Source of the DNA: a bacterium
GTDB lineage: Bacteria > Zixibacteria > MSB-5A5 > GN15 > FEB-12
Assembly (NCBI GenBank): GCA_020444475.1
Contig: JAHLKV010000001.1
Span: 558,001 to 622,000, forward strand
Direction: 5' to 3'
Length of the DNA: 64,000 bases
The translations under genes and the position numbers were made by a program. The notes beneath the pieces were generated by a model. The model did not search any database. It had not been told where the DNA came from and saw only the letters and a list, made by a program, of their open reading frames with translations. Shown in pieces: positions 36,245 to 43,548 of the stretch; position 1 is the first letter of the stretch, and every line of letters begins with the position of its first letter.

Positions 36245-38952
36245 TGCATCCCCACCTTGAGCAATTCGTCAGGACGGGAAAACTTCCCGACGAGTCCTCC
36301 GAGCAGGCACTCGCCGAAGAAGTCAACCGGCATGTGCTCGCCGAAGTGCAACGCTCGCTGCCGGCCGCCCTGTCGTTTGCACGCACGCTGGTCAGGAAGA
36401 CCGGACGGTTTGACGGCCCCCTTCGACTGGCAGCGTATCGTGCTCTCGCCCGCGCCGCCCTGATGTCGGGTCAGTATGCCGAGGCCGAACGCGCCTATCT
36501 TGGCGCCCGCGAAATGGCCAGGCGGGACCGCCTCGCCCGGGGACGAATTGATCGCACCTTGATCGATGTCTACATGTACCTGGGGCGATTCGATGAGTCC
36601 CGGCGCCGTGCCCGCCTTGCGCTGCGTACGTTCCGGAGCCTCGATCTCCCCGACGAGATCGCAAAAACCAAAGTCAACTACGCCAACCTCCTGCATCGCC
36701 AGGACCGTCACCGCGAAGCGGAACGTTTGTACGGCGAAGCGGCCGCGTTTTTTGAGAGTGTACGAGACGAGCTCTCCGCCGCCCGCTGCTACTTCAACCG
36801 CGGCAATACGATGGTGCAGCTCTTTCGCTTTGTCGAAGCCGAAGAGCTTTACGAGAAATCCGCCCGCATTTATGAAGAGTACGGACGCGAGCTTGATGCA
36901 GTCGACGCTCAGTGGGGCATCTCGTGGCTGCATATGCTTGAAGGGAAATTCCATATCGCGCTTCGTGAACTCCACGATTGCGAGCGGGCCTACGAACGAA
37001 TCGGCGTCCCGCTTCGCGTGGCCTCGTGCGAACTCGACAGGGCCGAAGTATTCCTGAATCTGAGTCTCTATCATGATGCTCGCGATGCCGCCGCGGGCGC
37101 CGAGCAGCAGTTCGCACAGCTGGGTATTCGATACGAGCGCGCCAAGGCCGCCTACTACCGCGCCCGAGCCGCCTATATGCTGGGCCATCACGAGGAAGGA
37201 CGCGCCGCCTTGACAAGAGCAGCTGCCGGATTCGCCAAAGATGAAAACGCCGGCTTCACGGGCGCCGTCCACCTGCTGAAGGCGCAAACCGCACGTTCAG
37301 GCAAAACCCGACGGGAACAGTTGCAAACCGCCTTCGACGCCTTCCGCAAGGCACAGCTACCCCTCTGGCAGGCGGTTTGTGATGTCCAGTCGATACGCGA
37401 CACGTCACTTGCCTCGCCGGCAGCAAGACGGCTGGAACGCAACCGGGCAGCCCATCAGGTACCGCACCTGTTCGCCGCCTGGCAGACCGCCCTGGGGGAT
37501 ATGAAGGTCGGCACACAGCCTGCGGTCGCGGTGGAGCACTGGAAGAGAGCCGCTGACCGCCTCGACATGGTCCGGGCCCAGCTGCCGCCGATCGAACTCC
37601 GTTCGACCTACGGCAAGAACCTCGACAGCCCGCACCAAAGACTGGTGACAGCCGAACTCGATCGCGACCCGATCGAAGCTGCCGTTTGGTCCGAACGACT
37701 CAAAACCGCCGGTGTCTGGGCGCCACCCCTCGAAGCCTTCGCCGCCGGCGCCGCGCGGAAACGGGTCAGCCAGTCCCTCATGGCACTCGCCGGTCAGGTT
37801 GCCGCTCTCTCAAGGCAAATATCCGGTGGAGGCGAACGAGGAGTTGCCGCCCTCCAGAATTCACCGCTCGTCACCCGACTGCAACGACAGGTGCGACAGG
37901 AATTGCTGGCCGTCGAACGAGACTCCTCGGCGAAAAACAACGGCAACTCCGAACGACTGCATGAGCAGTTCCGCCGGGCCGCCCAATCGATGCCGATCGT
38001 CCAGTGGCATATCGGCGCTGATGATATCGTGGCGTTCGTTCACTCTTCCGAAGGCACCCGTTCGGTCGGCTATCGCCACGGACGCTCGCGCCTCGAACGC
38101 GCCATCATGCAATGGCGATTTCTTCTCGAATCGGCAGCGCTCGCCGACATCCTCGGCGACAAGCTTCTGGTCAGCGATGAGCACTCGTTTCTCGAAGATC
38201 TGGGCGAATGGCTGATCAAACCGCTGGAGCTTTCCAGTAGTGAACGGAAGCTACTCGTATTGCCGGAAGGAGAATTAGCCAATCTGCCCTGGGCCGCCAT
38301 CCGCCTCAACAACCGGCCGCTGGGAGAATACCACGACTTCGTGGTCTCCCCCAGCCTCCGGCACCACATCCACGCCCGGGCGGTGGCGACACAATCTCAG
38401 CGCGTCGAGCTGTTCACCGGACCGTCCGCCGACCTCCCGGCCGTCTCCGACGAACTTCGTCGGCTCGAAACGTTCGTCGGCGACAATCTCCGCCGCCATG
38501 ATCCGTGCCGCCGCGACGACTGGCCGGAGTCCGGCTCCGCACGTCTCTGGCACTTCTCGGGACATGCCGTCTTGAATCGTGAAAACCCGTTTTATTCCTC
38601 GCTGTCGCTGCACGACGGCCCACTCTTTGCCGCCGACCTGCGACTGAGACGAGCCACCGTCGATCTGGTCGCGCTCGCCGCCTGCCAGTCCGGGACTCAT
38701 GTCGCTCTTCCCGGCGAAGAATCCACCGGGCTGGTGCGCTCCTTTCTGGAGATGGGCGCCCGCAACGTCGTCGCCGGTCACTGGCCGGTCTCGGACAGGT
38801 CTACCGCCGCCTGGATGAACGCATTTTATGAGCGCTACTTCCAGGGTGAACCGATAACCAGGGCGGCACATTTCGCCAATAGTCGTGTTATGTCAATATA
38901 CCCCTCAGCATACCACTGGGCCGCGTTTTCGATTTTCGGGGCCGGGTCATAA
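36223..38952 (+). CDS. TPR-CHAT caspase-like protease
   Basis: About 909 residues from GTG 36223; GTG 36244, overlapping the previous stop codon, is an equally plausible start. The first 450 residues are TPR-like helical repeats (AYLGAREMARRDRLARGRIDRTLIDVYMYLGRFDESRRRARLA and EAERLYGEAAAFFESVRDELSAARCYFNRGN are clear units). The C-terminal CHAT domain (about 590-909) has the catalytic dyad: His781 in LWHFSGHAV and Cys821 in LAACQSG, so it should be an active clan-CD cysteine protease. It lies in one operon with an ECF sigma factor, a zinc-finger anti-sigma-like protein and a subtilase. In CRISPR type III-E, a TPR-CHAT protease cleaves a sigma-inhibiting protein; here there is no CRISPR, but the arrangement invites the same model. 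Confidence 0.88.
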   Translation: MDTSYDIVHPHLEQFVRTGKLPDESSEQALAEEVNRHVLAEVQRSLPAALSFARTLVRKTGRFDGPLRLAAYRALARAALMSGQYAEAERAYLGAREMARRDRLARGRIDRTLIDVYMYLGRFDESRRRARLALRTFRSLDLPDEIAKTKVNYANLLHRQDRHREAERLYGEAAAFFESVRDELSAARCYFNRGNTMVQLFRFVEAEELYEKSARIYEEYGRELDAVDAQWGISWLHMLEGKFHIALRELHDCERAYERIGVPLRVASCELDRAEVFLNLSLYHDARDAAAGAEQQFAQLGIRYERAKAAYYRARAAYMLGHHEEGRAALTRAAAGFAKDENAGFTGAVHLLKAQTARSGKTRREQLQTAFDAFRKAQLPLWQAVCDVQSIRDTSLASPAARRLERNRAAHQVPHLFAAWQTALGDMKVGTQPAVAVEHWKRAADRLDMVRAQLPPIELRSTYGKNLDSPHQRLVTAELDRDPIEAAVWSERLKTAGVWAPPLEAFAAGAARKRVSQSLMALAGQVAALSRQISGGGERGVAALQNSPLVTRLQRQVRQELLAVERDSSAKNNGNSERLHEQFRRAAQSMPIVQWHIGADDIVAFVHSSEGTRSVGYRHGRSRLERAIMQWRFLLESAALADILGDKLLVSDEHSFLEDLGEWLIKPLELSSSERKLLVLPEGELANLPWAAIRLNNRPLGEYHDFVVSPSLRHHIHARAVATQSQRVELFTGPSADLPAVSDELRRLETFVGDNLRRHDPCRRDDWPESGSARLWHFSGHAVLNRENPFYSSLSLHDGPLFAADLRLRRATVDLVALAACQSGTHVALPGEESTGLVRSFLEMGARNVVAGHWPVSDRSTAAWMNAFYERYFQGEPITRAAHFANSRVMSIYPSAYHWAAFSIFGAGS

Positions 38953-38965
38953 GGAGCGATTTTCG

Positions 38966-40369
38966 ATGTTGCCAATATCCCCTCGCGGATCGGTCCGCCG
39001 CCTGCTCGCACTAACAGCGATTGTCCTGCTGCCGACACTTGCCGGCGCAGAAGCCATCGACTACGTTCCCAACCAACTGGTCTGTGAAGTCACGGGACCG
39101 GCGTACCTTGATTCTATCAGTCTGATGTACGACGTCGACTCGTATCTCTTCCTCCCCGACCTCAACAGTTACCTCATGACGGCGCCGATGGATGCGAATC
39201 CGGAAAGCCTGGCCATCGCCATCGCTCAGAAACCCTACGTCGTGTACTGCCAGGCCAACTATATCCTCAGCGCTCCCGAGCCGGTACAGGGCAGCCAACC
39301 ATTCATCGACTTCGACCGCACCGGCACCTTCGAAGGACAAGTGGCGGCAGAACAGGTGCAGCTTGCATCCACTCATGCGGTCGCTACCGGCGACGGCGTC
39401 ATGGTGGGCGTGATCGACTGCGGCGTCAGCATGACTCATCCGCTCCTGCAGGGAATGGCCATCACCGGTTATGACTTCATCAGCGAAGACTCTATTCCCG
39501 ACGATGAACCGGGTGGCAGCGCCAGCGGTCACGGCAGCTTCATCGCCGGTGTGATAAAACTTGTGGCCCCCGACGCCGACATCGCGGCGTACCGCGTTCT
39601 GGACACCGCCGGTCGGGGCGACGGCTTCATGATCGCCCGGGCGATCGTCTCCGCCGTCGATGACGGTTGTAAGGTGATTAATCTCAGTATGGTGATGTCC
39701 GGCGTTCACGAGACCGTGAATCTGGCCGTCGAGTTTGCGCGTGACCACGGCGTTGTGGTTATTGCGGCGGCCGGCAACGACTCAACGGAGATCGCTCGCT
39801 TCCCCGCCAGCAGCTTACATGCAATCTCCGTCGCCGCCGTCGATTCACTCAATCAGAAGACAGACTTCTCCAGCTTTGGCAGCGACGTCGACGTTTGTGC
39901 CCCGGGGAGAAACGTCTACGCACCGTTCGGTGATTCATTGTTCGCGTGGTGGGACGGAACCAGTTTTGCAACACCGTTTGTTTCCGGACAAGCGGCCCTT
40001 CTGTTTGCGGCTGACCCCGACGCTTCATGGGATGACATCCGCGACGCGATCATCAGCACCTCGGTGAATATCGACTCCATCAACACCGCCTACGCCGGAA
40101 AACTCGGCGCCGGGCTTATCCAGCCGCTGGCCGCCCTCGGAGCCGTTCTGCCACCGATATGCGGAGACTTCAACAGCAACCTGCAGGGACCGGACCTGTC
40201 GGACCTGATAGCTATGGTGGCGTATTTCTTCCTCAGCGCGGCGCCGCCGGCCAATCCGGACGTCGGCAATGTCAACGGCGACTCCGATCTCGATCTCAGC
40301 GACCTGATCTATCTCGCCAATTTCCTTTTCCTGGGCGGCCCGCCGCCGCAGTGTACTCCGCTTAACTAG
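38966..40369 (+). CDS. Secreted subtilisin-like (S8) protease with dockerin-like C-terminus
   Basis: A 467-residue protease from ATG 38966, with AAGGAG 9 bases upstream. A signal peptide (RRLLALTAIVLLPTLAGA) is followed by a short propeptide (VPNQLVCEV to about residue 100). The S8 catalytic triad is intact: Asp151 in VGVIDCGVS, His189 in SGHGSF and Ser333 in GTSFATP. The final 70 residues are a dockerin-like pair (40159-40366). It starts 13 bases after the TPR-CHAT stop, so it is the fourth gene of the sigma operon. An extracellular protease in a sigma/CHAT operon may be the output of the module or process its trigger. A terminator follows at 40406-40438. Confidence 0.9.
   Translation: MLPISPRGSVRRLLALTAIVLLPTLAGAEAIDYVPNQLVCEVTGPAYLDSISLMYDVDSYLFLPDLNSYLMTAPMDANPESLAIAIAQKPYVVYCQANYILSAPEPVQGSQPFIDFDRTGTFEGQVAAEQVQLASTHAVATGDGVMVGVIDCGVSMTHPLLQGMAITGYDFISEDSIPDDEPGGSASGHGSFIAGVIKLVAPDADIAAYRVLDTAGRGDGFMIARAIVSAVDDGCKVINLSMVMSGVHETVNLAVEFARDHGVVVIAAAGNDSTEIARFPASSLHAISVAAVDSLNQKTDFSSFGSDVDVCAPGRNVYAPFGDSLFAWWDGTSFATPFVSGQAALLFAADPDASWDDIRDAIISTSVNIDSINTAYAGKLGAGLIQPLAALGAVLPPICGDFNSNLQGPDLSDLIAMVAYFFLSAAPPANPDVGNVNGDSDLDLSDLIYLANFLFLGGPPPQCTPLN
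40159..40366 (+). repeat. Dockerin-like repeat pair in subtilase
   Basis: A divergent first unit (CGDFNSNLQGPDLSDLIAMV) and a canonical second unit (GNVNGDSDLDLSDLIYLANF) with LFLGGPPP. It is the same module as in three other exported proteins of the window. Confidence 0.8.
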
Positions 40370-40405
40370 TGCGCGATTAGCAGCCGGAAAAACAGATACT
40401 GAGAG

Positions 40406-40438
40406 GGCGCTGATCTCGAATCGAGTGCGGCGCTTTTT
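40406..40438 (+). terminator. Terminator of the sigma/CHAT/subtilase operon
   Basis: GCGC (40407-40410) and GCGC (40430-40433) close a stem that includes CTCG-AAT-CGAG, followed by TTTTT (40434-40438). It lies 37 bases after the subtilase stop. Confidence 0.65.
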
Positions 40439-40796
40439 CTGTTCGATTGGTGTGCACGATCTCCAGCACCTGCGGCTCTGTTGGGTGCCTGTAACAGAGG
40501 ACTGCGGACACCACGGCAAGTAGACAGCTAGTCTGCCAACGGCGATTCGATTCTCGCAGCGCCGATACCCGCGGCGAACCAGTTCGCAGGCAAAGCCACA
40601 GTCCGGTAGGCAAGACGAAAACAACTTGGCATCCTTGGCGCCCCGGCATGCGTATCGAACGGAAGTGGAGTCGATCGCGGCCCTCCCGCCGGGGACGTCG
40701 GTTATGGCACGGACCCGAACTTGCGGCGCGACGGAGAAGTTCTACCCCCGTTTGTGAACATTTGGAACAAATAGTTGTATCAAAGACTCGGCGTCT

Positions 40797-40826
40797 TGAG
40801 TCTTGAAGTAAAGATTGAGTATAACT
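40797..40826 (+). promoter_or_regulatory. Putative promoter upstream of the riboswitch
   Basis: TTGAGT (40797-40802), 18-base spacer, TATAAC (40821-40826). The predicted start near 40833 is followed within 50 bases by the aptamer. Confidence 0.4.
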
Positions 40827-40879
40827 ACGTGGTATAAGGAACTCTGAAGTCGCCAAACTTATTACAGTGACGTAGATAC

Positions 40880-40978
40880 AAAAGCCTCCCCCGTTAATCG
40901 CTAAGGGGAAATTCCACCGACGCGCTCCGGCGGTGGACGCAAAGCGGGACTGGGAACCTCAGCCGGTCTCGCTTTTTG
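40880..40978 (+). promoter_or_regulatory. Probable c-di-GMP-I (GEMM-I) riboswitch
   Basis: The region has the GEMM-I hallmarks in order: GGGGAAA, a hairpin CCACCG...CGGTGG, then GGACGCAAAGC, and a second helix AGCGGGACTGG with CCGGTCTCGCT enclosing AACCTCAGCCGG. CAAAAGC (40880-40886) can pair with GCTTTTTG (40971-40978). The second helix followed by TTTTT could also serve as an intrinsic terminator, giving a simple off-switch. It lies about 200 bases upstream of the cupredoxin/CHRD gene. GEMM-I riboswitches commonly control exported and matrix proteins. The peripheral helices deviate from the best-known examples, hence the moderate confidence. Confidence 0.55.
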
Positions 40979-41175
40979 CGTTTCTACCGCCGCTCTTTTT
41001 CTCTTCGACGCAGTTTCTGCGCTCCATAATCACCAGCCGCCACGCACCGACCAAGATCGTAGATTGCTTAGCTCCATTTTATTTTAATTAGCCTGCACGA
41101 ATCACCCTGCCCTCCCCTCTGTGAATCGAATACCCAAAAAGCCAATCTGGAAAAACTCCATAGGAGGGAGCTACT

Positions 41176-43155
41176 ATGAAGCGAGGGCTACATCTCTTTC
41201 TCGCCGCGGTCTTTGCCCTGAGCATGACCGGTTCGGCCGGCGCGACCATCCACGAAATTCAGGTAGGCAACTTCTTCTTCAGCCCCCTGAAGACCGTCGT
41301 CAATCCGGGCGATACGGTCCGGTGGACCCTGGTATCCGGGGTTCACACCACCACCTCGACAGTCGACTCCCCGAAACAGTGGGACTCCGGCACGCTATCA
41401 GGATCCTTTGATGTCGTTTTCGAGGCCGCCGACGGTCCGGGACCGTTCCCCTACGTCTGCAGCGTCCATCCCTTCACCATGGTTGACACCATTTTCATGG
41501 CGGTGGCAGCCGAACCGACACGCTTCACTTTCGTTCTGGGGCAGTCGCAGGCAGCCGACTGCGCCGGCACCGGTAGCACCTTCGGCGGATACGGATTGGC
41601 AGTACTCAGCCCGGACTCGTCGTCGCTATCGGTCTATGTCGTGCACGACGTTCCGTCACCTACTATGGCGCACATTCATAGAGGCGCTCCCTGCGTCTCC
41701 GGACCAGTGGTCTTCGGGTTTGTCGCCCCCGCCAGCCCGATCGCGGCCACCTGGGCGATCTCTCCTGCCGACGTCCAGGATCTCTTCGACGGCAATCTCT
41801 ACATCAACATTCACACATCACTCTTTCCGAGCGGGGAGATTCGAGGTCAGATCGTTCAGGACGAGATCCGGTTTCTGTTCAACCTCGATGAAAGCCAGGC
41901 AGCGGCCGGCGTGGGCACGGGCAGTTTCGCCACTGGCTTCGGACAGGCCGTTCTCTCGGCCGATGCCACTGAGTTATCGATTATCGTAACTCATGATGTC
42001 TCGGTGCCGATCGATGCCCATGTCCACCTCGGTGCGCCCGGCGTCTCGGGACCGGTTGCGTTCAGCTTTCTCTCATCGGCCAGTCCGATCAGTGACGTTT
42101 GGGACCTTGACACGACCGACATCAAGAATCTCTTCAACGGCGATCTCTATTTGAACGTACATTCCTCGTCATTTCCGTCAGGAGAAATCCGCGGCCAACT
42201 CAGACGAGAAGAAACCCGTTTTGCCTTCAATCTGAACGAGGCGGAAGCAAACGGTGGCGCCGGAACAAGTAGCGCCGCGACCGGAATCGCCGTCTGTGAA
42301 CTCAGCGCCGACCAGGAGTCAATGCTGCTTCTGGTCGAGCACGATGTATCTTCGCCGATTGATGCCCACGTCCACCTCGGCGCGCCCGGTGTCGAAGGAC
42401 CGGTTCGATTCGCATTTACCGGTCCGGTTAGTCCGATTACGGATACCTGGGGTCTAACCCCGCAGGACGTCGACAACCTCCTCGCAGGAGACCTGTACAT
42501 CAACGTCCACTCCACCGACTTCCCCTCTGGCGAAATTCGCGGGCAGATGGCTCGGGCACCGCTATCCGTGAACGTGGTGATGGATGAGTCCGGTGCAAAT
42601 CTCTGCAACGGAACGGGCAGTTCCGCAACTGGTGATGCCGTGGTGACCCTGAAAGCGGAGGCGCGGCAGATCACGGCTCTCGGCAGCCACGATGTATCGG
42701 GGGCGACCGACGTCGCCATTGAGCTGGGTTTCCCCTGCATTGACGGACCGCTGCTGTACCCGCTCGGTGCCTCGGCCTCGATCTCAAGTGTTCAGCATCT
42801 CACCATCTACGATGCCCTGAGCTTTATGCGGGGAGAACTTAATCTGACGGTGACGTCGGCTTCGTTCCCGGATGGGGAAATCAGGGGACAAATTGCCGAG
42901 TCGGACGCCATTGGATGCTGCATCGGCGTTACCGGCAACGTCAACAATGACCCCGGAGGTTCTGTCGACCTCTCCGATCTGATATACCTTGTCAACTATC
43001 TCTTCCTCGGTGGCCCCGGCCCGCAGTGTATGGCCGCAGCCAACGTCACCGGAGACAACGGCTGCTCGGTCGATCTCTCGGACCTCATTTATCTCGTGAA
43101 TTTCTTGTTCCTCGGCGGACCTGCCCCCTTCGCGTGTCTGCCGGCCTGTCTCTAG
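41176..43155 (+). CDS. Secreted cupredoxin-CHRD repeat protein with dockerin-like C-terminus
   Basis: A 659-residue protein. A signal peptide (residues 1-23) precedes a plastocyanin-like cupredoxin (24-112) with all four type-1 copper ligands: His57, Cys95, His98 and Met102 (GVHTTTS and YVCSVHPFTM). Four CHRD domains follow, each with a HDVSxPxxAHVHLGAPGVxGP core and ending in FPSGEIRGQ; the last is degenerate (ELGFPC in place of HVHLGAP). Two dockerin-like repeats close the protein (42934-43152). AGGAGG lies 8 bases before the ATG. It is probably an extracellular electron carrier or matrix protein, made in response to c-di-GMP through the upstream riboswitch; this role is inference. Confidence 0.85.
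   Translation: MKRGLHLFLAAVFALSMTGSAGATIHEIQVGNFFFSPLKTVVNPGDTVRWTLVSGVHTTTSTVDSPKQWDSGTLSGSFDVVFEAADGPGPFPYVCSVHPFTMVDTIFMAVAAEPTRFTFVLGQSQAADCAGTGSTFGGYGLAVLSPDSSSLSVYVVHDVPSPTMAHIHRGAPCVSGPVVFGFVAPASPIAATWAISPADVQDLFDGNLYINIHTSLFPSGEIRGQIVQDEIRFLFNLDESQAAAGVGTGSFATGFGQAVLSADATELSIIVTHDVSVPIDAHVHLGAPGVSGPVAFSFLSSASPISDVWDLDTTDIKNLFNGDLYLNVHSSSFPSGEIRGQLRREETRFAFNLNEAEANGGAGTSSAATGIAVCELSADQESMLLLVEHDVSSPIDAHVHLGAPGVEGPVRFAFTGPVSPITDTWGLTPQDVDNLLAGDLYINVHSTDFPSGEIRGQMARAPLSVNVVMDESGANLCNGTGSSATGDAVVTLKAEARQITALGSHDVSGATDVAIELGFPCIDGPLLYPLGASASISSVQHLTIYDALSFMRGELNLTVTSASFPDGEIRGQIAESDAIGCCIGVTGNVNNDPGGSVDLSDLIYLVNYLFLGGPGPQCMAAANVTGDNGCSVDLSDLIYLVNFLFLGGPAPFACLPACL
42934..43152 (+). repeat. 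Dockerin-like repeat pair in cupredoxin-CHRD protein
   Basis: Two units with GNVNNDPGGSVDLSDLIYLV and NVTGDNGCSVDLSDLIYLV followed by LFLGGP. Confidence 0.85.
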
Positions 43156-43287
43156 CGCACCCTGATCACCACTAAGTGGTGATGTGGTACCTCGGTCGAA
43201 CGGCCGTCCCTTGTCGAGGGGCGGCCGTCACCATTCTTGCATTTTGCAACACCCAAAAATTACCCCCCGACGGATGAACTTAGGGTA
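43156..43287. other. Intergenic hairpins between CHRD gene and trp promoter
   Basis: A 19-base palindrome ATCACCACT-A-AGTGGTGAT (43165-43183) is followed by the strong hairpin described separately. Nothing else is seen before the trp promoter. Confidence 0.4.
43200..43245 (+). terminator. Probable terminator of the cupredoxin-CHRD gene
   Basis: ACGGCCGTCCC (43200-43210) pairs with GGGGCGGCCGT (43218-43228) over 11 bp with one T-G wobble and a 7-base loop. The following sequence is T-rich but not a pure T-run. Confidence 0.5.
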
Positions 43288-43315
43288 TTGACAAAATGGA
43301 GTAATGGGGTATACT
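43288..43315 (+). promoter_or_regulatory. Promoter of the trp operon
   Basis: Perfect TTGACA (43288-43293), 16-base spacer, TATACT (43310-43315), about 55 bases upstream of the leader-peptide ATG. Confidence 0.75.
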
Positions 43316-43369
43316 ATGACCAACGCGACAAAACGTACTTACAAACACGGATAAACACCGGACACGATC

Positions 43370-43474
43370 ATGACTTCGCTCACGGCACTCACCCGCAACA
43401 ACCGTTATTGGTGGTGGTATCGTGATAGTCGTACGCCTGATCGTGGCCCTGAGCGCGTCTTAGCCAAACGCTAA
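43370..43474 (+). CDS. trpL: trp operon leader peptide
   Basis: A 34-residue open frame: MTSLTALTRNNRYWWWYRDS then RTPDRGPERVLAKR. Three consecutive tryptophan codons (TGG TGG TGG at 43409-43417) are followed 80 bases later by a perfect terminator hairpin just before trpE. This is the classical attenuator arrangement: stalling at the Trp codons when charged tRNA-Trp is scarce would expose CCTGA (43448-43452) and GCG (43453-43455) to pair with TCAGG and CGC of the terminator's 5' arm (43503-43512), preventing termination. The Shine-Dalgarno sequence is weak. It lies between a strong promoter and the operon, and the product has no other expected role. Confidence 0.88.
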   Translation: MTSLTALTRNNRYWWWYRDSRTPDRGPERVLAKR

Positions 43475-43497
43475 AAGCGAACCAAAGACACCAACAC

Positions 43498-43537
43498 GAG
43501 CCCGCTGTCAGGCACCTGACAGCGGGCTCTTTTTTTG
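43498..43537 (+). terminator. trp attenuator terminator
   Basis: A perfect 15-bp stem (43498-43512 with 43515-43529) around a 2-base spacer, probably a 4-base loop in practice, followed by eight T residues. It lies between the leader peptide stop and the trpE start. Confidence 0.92.
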
Positions 43538-43548
43538 TGAGGACCAAC

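Larger units (their letters stand above)
40370..40860. other. Non-coding stretch between subtilase and riboswitch
   Basis: About 490 bases with a terminator at its start and a promoter near its end. A minus-strand frame (40377-40856) exists, but its translation is Arg/Ser/Pro/Cys-rich without recognisable domain and crosses both regulatory elements, so I treat it as spurious. The middle (about 40450-40740) could be a dispersed repeat or an RNA; the sequence alone does not tell. Confidence 0.3.

Noticed and set aside
35019..40369. A type III-E CRISPR (craspase) locus
   Set aside because: Although a TPR-CHAT protease sits with a sigma factor, there is no repeat array, no gRAMP/Cas7-11 gene and no Csx30 homologue in the window.
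40377..40856. Minus-strand frame of 159 codons
   Set aside because: It spans a terminator and a promoter, has no signal or domain, and its composition is typical of non-coding frames.
43165..43183. The 19-base palindrome after the CHRD gene as an attachment site or operator
   Set aside because: It is a single copy next to a terminator hairpin with no integrase or regulator nearby; most likely part of the 3' end structure.
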